From Streptomyces sp. LUP30 (GTDB lineage Bacteria > Actinomycetota > Actinomycetes > Streptomycetales > Streptomycetaceae), in the NCBI RefSeq assembly GCF_001746365.1, contig NZ_MJAJ01000016.1:61832-125831 (forward strand): a DNA stretch of 64,000 nucleotides, in the 5' to 3' direction. Positions 41,402 to 49,939 of the stretch are shown one piece after another; the first letter of the stretch is position 1, and each line of letters begins with the position of its first letter. Position numbers and translations under genes: made by a program. Below the pieces are notes generated by a model. It saw nothing but the letters and a program-made list of their open reading frames with translations. It was not told the DNA's origin and made no database searches.

Positions 41402-42739
41402 GTGAAAGAGACCCCCGTGCACGACCCCTTCACCCCGGTGGCCACCGTCCCCGTGGACCCGCGCCGCGCGCGCGTCCACGAGGAGGGCTGGCAGTCCTGG
41501 AGCCCGAGCGGCGCCTACGCCCTCGACGCGCGCCCCCACCGTCCGACGAACGCCGACTGGGCGACCGTCTGCTACCGCCCCGGGGTCACCGCCCCCGCCG
41601 GCGTCTTCCAGGGGGAGGGGCTGCTGGCCCTGGACCCCGGCGACGGCTCGCCGGTCCGCCTGTGGGCGGCGACGGACCCGACCCGGGAGGTCCCCTCGAT
41701 CCGGCTGACCGCCCGGGCGGGCCGCGCCGAGGTGACCGCCGACGGACCCGTCAAGGAGTACGCGGGGGCGGAGGGCGCGGACCTTCAGGCGACCCTGGCC
41801 GACTGGGCCACGTCGTGCGGTCTCGCGGCCCCCCGCCCGGCGCCCACCGTCTGGTGCTCCTGGTACGAGTACTTCACCGCCGTCACCGAGGACGACGTCC
41901 ACGAGAACCTCCGCGCCATGGACACCCTCGACCTGCCCGTCGACGTCGTCCAGATCGACGACGGCTACCAACGGGCCCTGGGCGACTGGCTCACCCTCTC
42001 CGGCCGCTTCCGCTCCCGCGAGGGCATCGCGGACGCCATCCGCGCGCGCGGACGCCGGGCCGGCATCTGGACGGCCCCCTTCCTCGTCGACCCGGCGAGC
42101 GACCTGGCCGCCGTCCACCCGGACTGGCTCGTCCGCGACGACGACGGCGGCTTCGCGCACGCCGGCCGCAACTGGGGCCACGACCTGCGCGTCCTGGACA
42201 CCACCCACCCCGACGCGGCGGCGTACCTGACGGACGTCTTCCGGACCCTGTGCGCCGAGGGCTACGACTACTTCAAGGTCGACTTCCTGTACGCGGGCGC
42301 GCTGGACGGCGTCCGGCACGACGACCGCGTGGACGCGACCGCCGCCTACCGCCAGGGCATCGCGCTCATCCGCGAGGCCATCGGCCCGGACGCGTACCTG
42401 CTGGGCTGCGGTGCGCCGATCCTGCCCTCCCTCGGGCTGTTCGACGCCATGCGGGTCAGCCCCGACACGGCCCCGCACCGCCGCCCCGAGGCCGACGACT
42501 ACAGCCAGCCCGGCCAGGACCCGGCCGAGTTCACCGGCGTCGGCCGCCAGTGGCAGCACGGCCGGCTCTGGACCAACGACCCCGACTGTCTGATGGCCCG
42601 CCCCGCGGTGGAGACCCGGGAGCGGTGGGCCGCGCACGTGGAGGCGACCGGCGGACTCATGGCCTCCAGCGACCGGCTGCTGTCACTCGACGAGTGGGGC
42701 GTGCACACCACGCGACGGCTGCTGTCGGGAGGCCGGTGA
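41402..42739 (+). CDS. Alpha-galactosidase, GH36-type
   Basis: A 445-residue enzyme from GTG 41402 (GTG 41417 is an alternative with a weak AAGAGA upstream). The barrel has WCSWYEYFTAVTEDDV, DVVQIDDGYQ, the nucleophile strand GYDYFKVDFLYAG and the acid/base region MRVSPDTAP. At about 445 residues it is shorter than classical GH36 alpha-galactosidases (about 700). It keeps the barrel but has only a short N-terminal beta part, and no signal peptide, so it is intracellular. It should remove alpha-linked galactose from imported oligosaccharides. Confidence 0.82.
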   Translation: MKETPVHDPFTPVATVPVDPRRARVHEEGWQSWSPSGAYALDARPHRPTNADWATVCYRPGVTAPAGVFQGEGLLALDPGDGSPVRLWAATDPTREVPSIRLTARAGRAEVTADGPVKEYAGAEGADLQATLADWATSCGLAAPRPAPTVWCSWYEYFTAVTEDDVHENLRAMDTLDLPVDVVQIDDGYQRALGDWLTLSGRFRSREGIADAIRARGRRAGIWTAPFLVDPASDLAAVHPDWLVRDDDGGFAHAGRNWGHDLRVLDTTHPDAAAYLTDVFRTLCAEGYDYFKVDFLYAGALDGVRHDDRVDATAAYRQGIALIREAIGPDAYLLGCGAPILPSLGLFDAMRVSPDTAPHRRPEADDYSQPGQDPAEFTGVGRQWQHGRLWTNDPDCLMARPAVETRERWAAHVEATGGLMASSDRLLSLDEWGVHTTRRLLSGGR

Positions 42740-44754
42740 TGGAGCGCCCGCTGAACATCCCCGGCATCGCCTATGGCGGCGACTACAACCCCGAGCAGTG
42801 GCCCGAGGAGGTCTGGGCCGAGGACGTGCGGCTCATGGCCGAGGCCGGCGTGAACATGGTCAGCGTCAACATCTTCTCGTGGGCGCTGCTGGAACCCTCC
42901 GAGGGCGTCCACGACTTCACCCGCCTGGACCGCGTCCTCGACCTGCTCCACGCCCACGGCATCGCCGCCGACCTGGCCACCCCGACGGCGGCGCCCCCGG
43001 CCTGGTTCTTCCGGGCCCACCCCGAGGCCCTGCCGGTGGACCGGTACGGCCGCGGACTGTCCTACGGCAGCCGTCAGACGTTCTGCCCGAGCAGCCCGGC
43101 CTACCGGGAAGCGGCGCTGCGGATCGCGGGCGCCCTCGGGGAGCGGTACGCGGGCCACCCGGCGGTGGTCATGTGGCACGTCCACAACGAGTACGGCTGC
43201 CACAACGCGGAGTGCTTCTGCGACACGAGCGCGCAGGCGTTCCGCCGCTGGCTGCGGGCCAGGTACGGCGACGACCTGGCGGCGCTCAACCACGCCTGGG
43301 GCACCGCGTTCTGGAGCCAGTGGTACTACGACTGGGACGAGATCCTGCCGCCGCGCGCGACGGGCGCGGTCCCCAACCCGACCCACCGGCTGGACTGGCG
43401 CCGCTTCTGCAGCGACGAACTGCTGTCCCTGTGCACGGCCGAGCGGGAGGTGCTGGCCCGGGCCGCTCCCACCGTCCCCGCCACCACCAACTTCATGGTG
43501 ATGCACAACTTCGACGCGCTGGACTACTGGCGCTGGGCGCCGGAGCTGGACATCGTCTCCAACGACCACTACCTGCGTTCCACCGACCCCGAGTCGGAGA
43601 TCGACATCGCGATGAGCGGCGACGTGGTGCGCTCGCTCGCGGGCGGCCGCCCCTGGCTGCTGATGGAGCACTCCACGGGCGCCGTGAACTGGCAGCCCGT
43701 CAACCGGGCCAAGAAAGCGGGGGAGTTGCGCCGCAACGCCCTCGCGCACGTGGCGCGCGGCGCCGACGGCATCGCCTACTTCCAGTGGCGGGCGGCCAAG
43801 GCGGGCGCCGAGCAGTGGCACTCGGCGATGCTGCCCCACGCCGGCACGGACAGCGCGATCTGGCGGGACGTCGTGGCGCTCGGCGCGGACCTGGCGGCGC
43901 TGGCGGAGGTGCGCGGCAGCACGGGCACCGCCGAGACGGCGATCGTCTGGGACTGGGACGCCCGCTGGGCGCTGGAACTTCCCTCACAGCCCAGCGAGCA
44001 GGTCCGCTTCCTGGAACTGACGAGGTCCTGGTACGAGCCGCTGTGGCGGGCGGGCGTCGCCGTGGACTTCGTCCGCCCGGACGCGGATCTGACGGCGTAC
44101 CGCCTGGTCCTCGCGCCGAGCCTGTATCTGGTCGACGACGCGGGCGCGGCCAACCTGACCGCCTTCGCCGAGCGGGGCGGCACCCTGGCGGTCGGTTTCC
44201 ACAGCGGGGCCGTCGACGAGAACTGCCATGTGCGGCTGGGCGGTTACCCCGGAGCGTTCCGCGAGGCGCTCGGCGTCCGCACGGACGAACTCTTCCCGTT
44301 GCTGCCGGGGGAGACGGTGGGGCTGAACGGGGGCGGCACGGCCTCGCTGTGGTCGGAACGGGTCCGAACGGCGGGCGCCGAGCCGGTGACCTCCTACACG
44401 GACGGCCCCCTGACCGGCGTCCCCGCGGTCACCCGGCATGCGCACGGCGCCGGCGCCGCCTGGTACCTGGCCACCCTGCCCGACCCGCACACGCTGGCGG
44501 CGCTGCTCACCCGGATCCGCGAGGAGGCGGGCGTGCGGCCGGTGCACCCGGACGTGCCGCCGGGCGTGGAGGCGGCCCGGCGCCGGGGGAGCGAGGCGGA
44601 CTACCTCTTCCTCATCGACCACGGCGGGACGGGAGCCGAAGTGGCGGTGGCCGCCGGGGCGGTCGAACTCCTCACCGGGGAACCGGCGGCGCACGGCTCG
44701 GTGCCGGTCCCGCCCGGTGGCGTCGCGGTGGTACGGGAGCCGCACGGAAGGTGA
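42739..44754 (+). CDS. Beta-galactosidase, GH42
   Basis: A 671-residue intracellular enzyme. ATG 42739 overlaps the preceding stop by one base (TGATG), with GGGAGG 4-9 bases upstream. The N-terminal GH42 barrel starts GGDYNPEQWPEEVWAEDV. Acid/base Glu is in MWHVHNEYGCHN and the nucleophile Glu in LLMEHSTGAVNWQ. Cysteines in CHNAECFCDT are the GH42 zinc-site type. A trimerisation domain and a C-terminal beta domain follow. Last gene of the operon. Confidence 0.93.
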   Translation: MERPLNIPGIAYGGDYNPEQWPEEVWAEDVRLMAEAGVNMVSVNIFSWALLEPSEGVHDFTRLDRVLDLLHAHGIAADLATPTAAPPAWFFRAHPEALPVDRYGRGLSYGSRQTFCPSSPAYREAALRIAGALGERYAGHPAVVMWHVHNEYGCHNAECFCDTSAQAFRRWLRARYGDDLAALNHAWGTAFWSQWYYDWDEILPPRATGAVPNPTHRLDWRRFCSDELLSLCTAEREVLARAAPTVPATTNFMVMHNFDALDYWRWAPELDIVSNDHYLRSTDPESEIDIAMSGDVVRSLAGGRPWLLMEHSTGAVNWQPVNRAKKAGELRRNALAHVARGADGIAYFQWRAAKAGAEQWHSAMLPHAGTDSAIWRDVVALGADLAALAEVRGSTGTAETAIVWDWDARWALELPSQPSEQVRFLELTRSWYEPLWRAGVAVDFVRPDADLTAYRLVLAPSLYLVDDAGAANLTAFAERGGTLAVGFHSGAVDENCHVRLGGYPGAFREALGVRTDELFPLLPGETVGLNGGGTASLWSERVRTAGAEPVTSYTDGPLTGVPAVTRHAHGAGAAWYLATLPDPHTLAALLTRIREEAGVRPVHPDVPPGVEAARRRGSEADYLFLIDHGGTGAEVAVAAGAVELLTGEPAAHGSVPVPPGGVAVVREPHGR

Positions 44755-44842
44755 CCGGGGCGCAAGGCCCTCTTGTCGGCCGCTCGAGGGCCTCCTACCC
44801 TGCTCTTCCCGCGAGTGGCATCCGTCGGCGAGGGGAAGCGCG

Positions 44843-45928
44843 TTGGCCAAGGCACCGTCCGAGGAAGAGATGCTCAAGGCGGTCGAACGGTACGTCTCCC
44901 GGCCCGGCGTCACCGCTCACCTCACCGTTCCCGGCGCGGCGGCGCTCTCCTGGCAGTCGGTCCTCGAGTGCCGCATCGTCCGTTCCATCGAGCGGCGGAC
45001 CGAGCGCGCGATGAGGGTCAAGGGCAAGCGGAGTGCGATCGCGGGCCGGCCGACGTACACCGACCTCGACGCCTGGCCCGTCACCCCGCCGGACGATCCG
45101 GGGACCGCGCGGCGGGTCGAGCTCGTGCGGGAGGGCTCGCTGGCGGAGGAGCCGTGCGGCGACTGCGTCGACGGCAAGCAGGAATGCCGCGGCTGTGCGG
45201 GCCGGGGCGGTCGCCGGTGCGCCCGGCACGTCGAGTGCGACGTCTGCCAGGGCGGCCCCGACGCGTGCTGGGAGTGCGACGGCACGGGCCATCCGCGCAC
45301 CCGCCGGGCCCGGCCGCAGCGGCCCCGCACCGAGGGGGCGCAGGAGCGCGCCGCGTGCAAACGGTGCCGACGCCCCGACGTGGCGTGCCCGAAGTGCCTG
45401 GGAGAGCGGCAGTTGAAGTGCCCGACCTGCGACGGCACGGGCCGGGCCGTCTGCGGCACCTGCAAGGGCGCCAAGCGTCTGCGGCACGAGAAGTGCGGGG
45501 GCACCGGCCGGTTCACCGTGTGGACCGAGGGGGTGATCACCCACACGCCGACCCCCGACGGGATCAAGCCCGTCTACCCGCCCCTGACCCGGTCGAAGGC
45601 GGACGGCGCCGGTCGATGGCACACGGCCGTCCTGTCCTCGCCCTCCGAGGAGCTACCGGAGTTCCTGGAGGACGACCAGGTCAAGCAGGTCGCACCGCTC
45701 CTGGCCGAGAAGGAGGGGGAGGTGCGACGCCGGGTGGAGCTCCGCTGTCTGCCGCTGGCCAGGGTCGTGGTGCGCACCGACCCGGACCGCGTCTACTACG
45801 CCTTCCCCGGGGGCGTCGACATCGAGGTGATCGGCCGCCCCAGCAGACAGCGCCTCACGGCCCTCGCCTGGGCGGCCGTCGCCGTCGCCGCCCTGGTCGC
45901 GGTGGTGTCGCTGACCGTACTGCGGTGA
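44843..45928 (+). CDS. DnaJ-like zinc-finger protein with C-terminal membrane helix
   Basis: A 361-residue protein from TTG 44843, chosen because GAGGGGAAG lies 4-12 bases upstream. Residues 1-95 are mixed with no known family. Residues about 100-220 hold about 20 cysteines in CxxC pairs, several as CxxCxGxG (CWECDGTGH, CPTCDGTGR, CGTCKGAKR), the zinc-binding repeat of DnaJ, but there is no J-domain. A beta/alpha region follows, and the protein ends in a single hydrophobic helix (about 338-358). Probably a tail-anchored, zinc-binding cytoplasmic protein. Function unknown. Confidence 0.72.
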   Translation: MAKAPSEEEMLKAVERYVSRPGVTAHLTVPGAAALSWQSVLECRIVRSIERRTERAMRVKGKRSAIAGRPTYTDLDAWPVTPPDDPGTARRVELVREGSLAEEPCGDCVDGKQECRGCAGRGGRRCARHVECDVCQGGPDACWECDGTGHPRTRRARPQRPRTEGAQERAACKRCRRPDVACPKCLGERQLKCPTCDGTGRAVCGTCKGAKRLRHEKCGGTGRFTVWTEGVITHTPTPDGIKPVYPPLTRSKADGAGRWHTAVLSSPSEELPEFLEDDQVKQVAPLLAEKEGEVRRRVELRCLPLARVVVRTDPDRVYYAFPGGVDIEVIGRPSRQRLTALAWAAVAVAALVAVVSLTVLR

Positions 45929-45981
45929 CCTGCGGCGCCCCTCGCCCGCGCGGCCCGGCTCGGCCCCCTCCGGACGGCCGG

Positions 45982-46012
45982 GGCGCGGCAAGCCCCCTCG
46001 ACCTGCCGCGCC
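45982..46012. terminator. Hairpin between convergent genes
   Basis: Inverted repeat GGCGCGGCA (45982-45990) and its complement (46004-46012), 13-base loop, between the zinc-finger gene and the GH1 gene, usable from both sides. Confidence 0.5.
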
Positions 46013-46054
46013 CTCCCCTCCCCTGCCCCTTCCCCCGGGCAGGTGGTTCTGTGG

Positions 46055-47482
46055 TCAGTCCGTCCCGACCTCCGGCAGGGTCCCCGTCCTGGCCGCCCGG
46101 CCGTACCAGATCGCGCTCGACTTCGGGGTGCGGGCGAGCGTCGCGTAGTCGACGTACACCGCCCCGAACCGCTTCTCGTAGCCGTACGCCCACTCGAAGT
46201 TGTCGAGCAGGGACCAGAGGTAGTAGCCGCGGACGTCCGCGCCGTCCGCGATCGCGCGGCGTACCGCGCTCAGGTGACCGTGCAGGTACGCGATGCGCTC
46301 CGGGTCGTGGACGCGGCCGTCCGAGTCGGGCTTGTCGTCGTAGGCCGCGCCGTTCTCCGTGACGTAGAGGGGAAGGCCCGGGGCCTCCTCGACGTAGCGC
46401 ATGATCAGCTCGTGCAGCCCGGTCGGGTCGATCGTCCAGCCCATCTCCGTGCGCTCGCCCGGAGTCTGGTGGAAGGCGACGTCGTCCGCGCCCGGCCAGG
46501 GGGAGTGGGCGCTCTTGCCGTGGCCGTCCGAGCGCGGCCCCCTCGGCTCCGCGTCCGCCGCCGAGACCAGGGTGGGCGTGTAGTAGTTCAGGCCCAGGGC
46601 GTCCAGCGGCTGGTTGATGCTGCGCAGGTCGCCGTCGAGGACGAACGACCAGTCCGTCAGCGACGAGGTCGCCGCCAGCAGCGTCTGCGGGTAGGCGCCC
46701 TTCAGGATCGGGCCGTGGAAGACGCCGTTGGCGAGATCGTCGATCTTCTGGACGGCCGCCAGGTCCGCGGCGTTGCCCGGGGAGAGCGGGCGCACGACCG
46801 ACGAGTTGAGGCTGAGCGCCACCGCGTTGCGGGCCGGCATGACCGAGCGCAGCGCCGAAGTGCCCAGCCCGTGCGCCAGGTTCAGGTGGTGGGCCGCCTT
46901 CAGCGACGCCGCCGGGTCGGTCCGGCCCGGCGCGTGCACCCCGGACGCGTAGCCCAGGAACGCGCTGCACCACGGCTCGTTCAGCGTGATCCAGTTCTCC
47001 ACACGGTCGCCGAGCGCCTCGCCGACGATCTGCGCGTACTCGGCGAACCGGTGGGCGGTGTCCCGCTCCGGCCAGCCGCCCGCGTCCTCCAGTTCCTGCG
47101 GGAGGTCCCAGTGGTAGAGGGTGACGGCCGGCTTGATGCCCTTCGCGAGCAGCTCGTCGACCAGGCGGCGGTAGAAGTCCAGGCCCACCTGCACCGCGGG
47201 TCCGCGGCCCGTCGGCTGCACCCGGGACCAGGACACGGAGAAGCGGTACGCCGTCAGGCCGAGGTCCGCCATCAGCGCCACGTCGTCGCGGTAGCGGTGG
47301 TAGTGGTCGACCGCGATGTCACCGGAGTCGCCGCCGGCCGTCTTGCCCGGCGTGTGGCTGAAGGTGTCCCAGATCGACGGCGTACGGCCGTCCTCCCGCA
47401 CCGCCCCCTCGATCTGGTAGGCGGACGTCGCGGCGCCCCAGAGGAAGGAAGGAGGAAAGGCCGCGGTCATCAGGTCGGGCAT
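46055..47482 (-). CDS. Beta-glucosidase, GH1 (divergent copy)
   Basis: A 475-residue intracellular GH1 enzyme from ATG 47482 with GGGAG 9-13 bases upstream. Acid/base Glu is in WITLNEPWCSAFLGY and the nucleophile Glu in LYVTENGAAYDD; the N-terminal signature is FLWGAATSAYQIEG and the C-terminal one WSLLDNFEWAYGY. It is closely related to the second GH1 enzyme at 52043, sharing long identical stretches such as SGVHAPGRTDPAA. A perfect CebR palindrome lies 40 bases before the start, so it belongs to the cellobiose regulon. Hydrolyses cellobiose and short cello-oligosaccharides after import. Confidence 0.93.
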   Translation of the reverse strand: MPDLMTAAFPPSFLWGAATSAYQIEGAVREDGRTPSIWDTFSHTPGKTAGGDSGDIAVDHYHRYRDDVALMADLGLTAYRFSVSWSRVQPTGRGPAVQVGLDFYRRLVDELLAKGIKPAVTLYHWDLPQELEDAGGWPERDTAHRFAEYAQIVGEALGDRVENWITLNEPWCSAFLGYASGVHAPGRTDPAASLKAAHHLNLAHGLGTSALRSVMPARNAVALSLNSSVVRPLSPGNAADLAAVQKIDDLANGVFHGPILKGAYPQTLLAATSSLTDWSFVLDGDLRSINQPLDALGLNYYTPTLVSAADAEPRGPRSDGHGKSAHSPWPGADDVAFHQTPGERTEMGWTIDPTGLHELIMRYVEEAPGLPLYVTENGAAYDDKPDSDGRVHDPERIAYLHGHLSAVRRAIADGADVRGYYLWSLLDNFEWAYGYEKRFGAVYVDYATLARTPKSSAIWYGRAARTGTLPEVGTD

Positions 47483-47521
47483 GAGGTCGCTCCCGTGAGT
47501 CGGGTGAGCGCCCATTATGCA

Positions 47522-47535
47522 TGGGAGCGCTCCCA
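47522..47535. promoter_or_regulatory. CebR box, perfect palindrome
   Basis: TGGGAGCGCTCCCA, identical to the published CebR operator, 40 bases upstream of the minus-strand GH1 start. CebR releases it when cellobiose or cellotriose binds. Confidence 0.9.
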
Positions 47536-47971
47536 CGGCGAAAGGGGGATGCGCAAAGGAGGAGGGGAAAAGGTCCGGTCTTTCGCCCCGCCCTCCGTCG
47601 GCGGGGGTCCGGTCCCGCTCCGGGCCCCCCTCCCGCGCGAGCGGGCGCGAGGGCCGGGATCCGCCCCCGGTCCCCGGGCCCCGCCGGCCGCGTCGATTCC
47701 CGGACGGTCCGGTGGCGCCTCGCTCCGGGGGCGCGTGGGGCTGATCGTTCACCTTCCGGCGTCCCGTCCGAACTCGCCTCGTTCCGGGTCGGAAAAACCG
47801 TGCGCGGACGTCGGCGAGCGGCGCCGGGCCCGCGTGCCGGGCGCGGACCCGTTCGTGACCTGCGTGATTCCTGCGGGCAGCCGGCTGATGTCCGGGTGGG
47901 TGACCCGGTCCGGTGCGACACATTCACGTGACGCAGAGAACACGCTTGCGCAACAACGCCGTTTTCAAGTC

Positions 47972-48000
47972 TTGACACCCGGTCCGGCAGCAAGGAGTCT
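47972..48000 (+). promoter_or_regulatory. Putative cebE promoter
   Basis: TTGACA at 47972-47977, then 17 bases, then GAGTCT at 47995-48000 as a weak -10. The CebR box begins 15 bases further on, so bound repressor would lie over the start of transcription. Confidence 0.5.
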
Positions 48001-48014
48001 TCCGGCATGCCGCG

Positions 48015-48028
48015 TGGGAGCGGTCCCA
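48015..48028. promoter_or_regulatory. CebR box before cebE
   Basis: TGGGAGCGGTCCCA, one base off the perfect palindrome (G for C at position 9). 212 bases before the cebE start, just downstream of the TTGACA promoter element. Confidence 0.88.
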
Positions 48029-48239
48029 CGGACAGTCGGGGGCCCTCTCCTCCGCGACCCGAACTACCAACAGCCCTTCCCTCTGACGCACATGGCGCAC
48101 CGTTGACCAGCACGTTTTCACCGCACGCCATGTGCTGTGGGCTGGCCACCGCTCGAATCGAGAGGGCAGGTCGGGAGCGTCGAACCCCGGCGGTCCGATT
48201 CCTGAGATCCCGTTCCCCACTGGAACAAGGAGTAGTGGA

Positions 48240-49559
48240 ATGCGCATCACCCGTACCAGCGGCGGTCGCGGCCGCAGAGCAGCGGCCCTGACCACCACGG
48301 TCTTGACGGCCTCGGCGCTGCTGCTGACCGGCTGCAGCGACGACGGCGACTCGGACGCCTCGGACTCCAACGGGAACATCACTCTCAAGGTGGCCGACTT
48401 CGGGCAGTTCGGCTACAAGGAAGCCGGTCTGTTCGCGAAGTACCACACGTTGCACCCGAACATCACGGTGACGGAGGAGACGACCGCCAACGAGCAGGAC
48501 TACTACCCGAAGCTTCTTCAGCAGCTGAACACGGGCAGCGGTCTGGCGGACGTCACCGGCATCGAGGTCGGTCGCATCAAGGAGGTCACCGACACCCAGG
48601 CGGCCAAGTTCACCGACCTGAGCAAGTCGATCAACGTGGCCGACTGGGTCTCCTGGAAGGAGAAGCAGGCCACCGCGAAGGACGGCACGGTCATAGGCGC
48701 CGGCACCGACATCGGCCCGATGTCCCTGTGCTACCGCAAGGACCTGTTCGAGAAGGCGGGCCTGCCGGCCGACCGCGAAGCCGTCGCGGACGCGGTGAAG
48801 GGCGGCTGGGAGGACTACATCAAGCTCGGCGAGAAGTTCAAGGCGAAGGCGCCCGCCGGCACCTTCTTCATGGACTCCGCGAGCGCCATGTACAACGCGG
48901 TCGTCGGCTCCTCCCCGAAGCAGTACTACGACGCCGACGGCAAGGCGATCTACAAGGACAGCCCCTCCGTGCAGCAGGCCTGGAACCTCTCCGCCGAGGC
49001 CGCCTCGAAGAAGCTGACCCAGGGTCTGCCGCAGTTCACCGACCCCTGGAAGGCGGCGCTGCGCAAGGGCACCGTGGCCACGGTGGCGTGCCCCGCCTGG
49101 ATGGCCGGCCAGATCTCCATCAACTCCGGTGACGCCTACAAGGGCAAGTGGGACATCAGCCGTGCGCCCGGCGCCACCGCGGCCAACTGGGGCGGCTCCT
49201 TCCTGGCCGTGCCCAAGGGCGGCAAGCACACCAAGGAGGCCACCGAGCTCGTCAAGTGGCTGACCGCTCCCGAGCAGCAGGCCGCCGTGTTCAAGGCGAT
49301 CGGTGTCTTCCCGTCCAACAAGGGCGCCTACGAGCTCGCCGACGTCAAGGACGCGAAGCTCCCGTACTTCAGCGACGCCCCGATCGGCCAGATCTACGCC
49401 GAGGAGGCCAAGGCCATCCCGGAGACCGTGCTCGGCCCGAAGGACGCCACGATCAAGGACACGATCTCCACGCAGATCAACAACATGGAGAAGCGCGGCA
49501 CCAAGCCCGCTGACGCGTGGAAGGCCGCGACCGACACGATCGACAAGGTGATCGGCTGA
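48240..49559 (+). CDS. cebE: Cellobiose/cellotriose-binding lipoprotein CebE
   Basis: A 439-residue lipoprotein from ATG 48240 with AAGGAG 9-14 bases upstream. Signal peptide with lipobox LLTGC; the mature protein starts CSDDGDSDASDSNG. Family-1 sugar-binding fold: LKVADFGQFGYKEAGLF, MSLCYRKDLFEKAGLPADRE, GKWDISRAPGATAANWGGSF. It binds cello-oligosaccharides outside the membrane for CebF/CebG. No ATPase is present; MsiK energises Ceb in Streptomyces. A strong hairpin follows its stop. Confidence 0.93.
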   Translation: MRITRTSGGRGRRAAALTTTVLTASALLLTGCSDDGDSDASDSNGNITLKVADFGQFGYKEAGLFAKYHTLHPNITVTEETTANEQDYYPKLLQQLNTGSGLADVTGIEVGRIKEVTDTQAAKFTDLSKSINVADWVSWKEKQATAKDGTVIGAGTDIGPMSLCYRKDLFEKAGLPADREAVADAVKGGWEDYIKLGEKFKAKAPAGTFFMDSASAMYNAVVGSSPKQYYDADGKAIYKDSPSVQQAWNLSAEAASKKLTQGLPQFTDPWKAALRKGTVATVACPAWMAGQISINSGDAYKGKWDISRAPGATAANWGGSFLAVPKGGKHTKEATELVKWLTAPEQQAAVFKAIGVFPSNKGAYELADVKDAKLPYFSDAPIGQIYAEEAKAIPETVLGPKDATIKDTISTQINNMEKRGTKPADAWKAATDTIDKVIG

Positions 49560-49939
49560 CATCCGCCGGTGCGGGCGGCCCCACGGGCCGCCCGCACCGC
49601 GCTGCGGCGCGCGGGGCCGTACTGCGGCCCCCGCGCCGCGGGCACGGAGGTGGTCCACACCAGGTCGGCCGTCCGGCGCCGGTCTGCTCCGCGGCGTCCG
49701 GGCGTCCGGCAGACACCCGCCGGACGCCGCGGCACCGTGTCGTCCGGGGCCGGCGACCGGAGCCCGACGACATGGCACGGGTCTCGTGACAGGCTCCGCG
49801 GGCAGGGGCGCCACGTCCCCGACCGAGCGCGGGCCGCTCACCACCGAACCGATCCGCGCGGGCGGCGGGACCGGCGCCCGGCCCGTGACCCCGCCTTCCG
49901 CCCCTACCCGGCCCAGCTCTCCAGGGAAGGACTCCCTCC
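49560..49939. other. cebE-cebF intercistronic region
   Basis: 380 bases between two genes of one transport operon, unusually long. It starts with the 49568-49598 hairpin. The remainder is GC-rich and holds no gene I can support; a GGAAGG site ends it 10 bases before cebF. Confidence 0.6.
49568..49598 (+). terminator. Intercistronic hairpin after cebE
   Basis: Perfect 14-bp stem (GGTGCGGGCGGCCC, loop CAC, complement at 49585-49598) starting 9 bases after the cebE stop. Position and strength suit partial termination or protection of cebE mRNA, giving more binding protein than permease. Confidence 0.75.

Larger units (their letters stand above)
47483..48239. promoter_or_regulatory. Divergent control region of the ceb locus
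   Basis: 757 bases between the minus-strand GH1 gene and cebE. It holds CebR boxes at 47522 and 48015 (separate entries), a direct repeat ACCCGGTCCGG at 47903-47913 and 47977-47987, and a TTGACA -35 at 47972-47977. The central part (about 47540-47890) is GC-rich with no gene I can support. Confidence 0.7.

Noticed and set aside
40612..42738. Long open frame (about 700 codons) continuous with the beta-galactosidase frame and overlapping permease 2 and the alpha-galactosidase
   Set aside because: It is the off-frame reading of two well-supported genes, rich in Arg/Pro/Gly, with no family similarity. The GH42 protein clearly starts at 42739 with a good ribosome site.
47517..47744. Small plus-strand open frame (75 codons) in the ceb control region, with purine-rich AAAGGAGGAGG inside
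   Set aside because: The start overlaps the CebR box, the purine-rich run is inside the frame rather than before a start, and composition is that of random GC-rich DNA.
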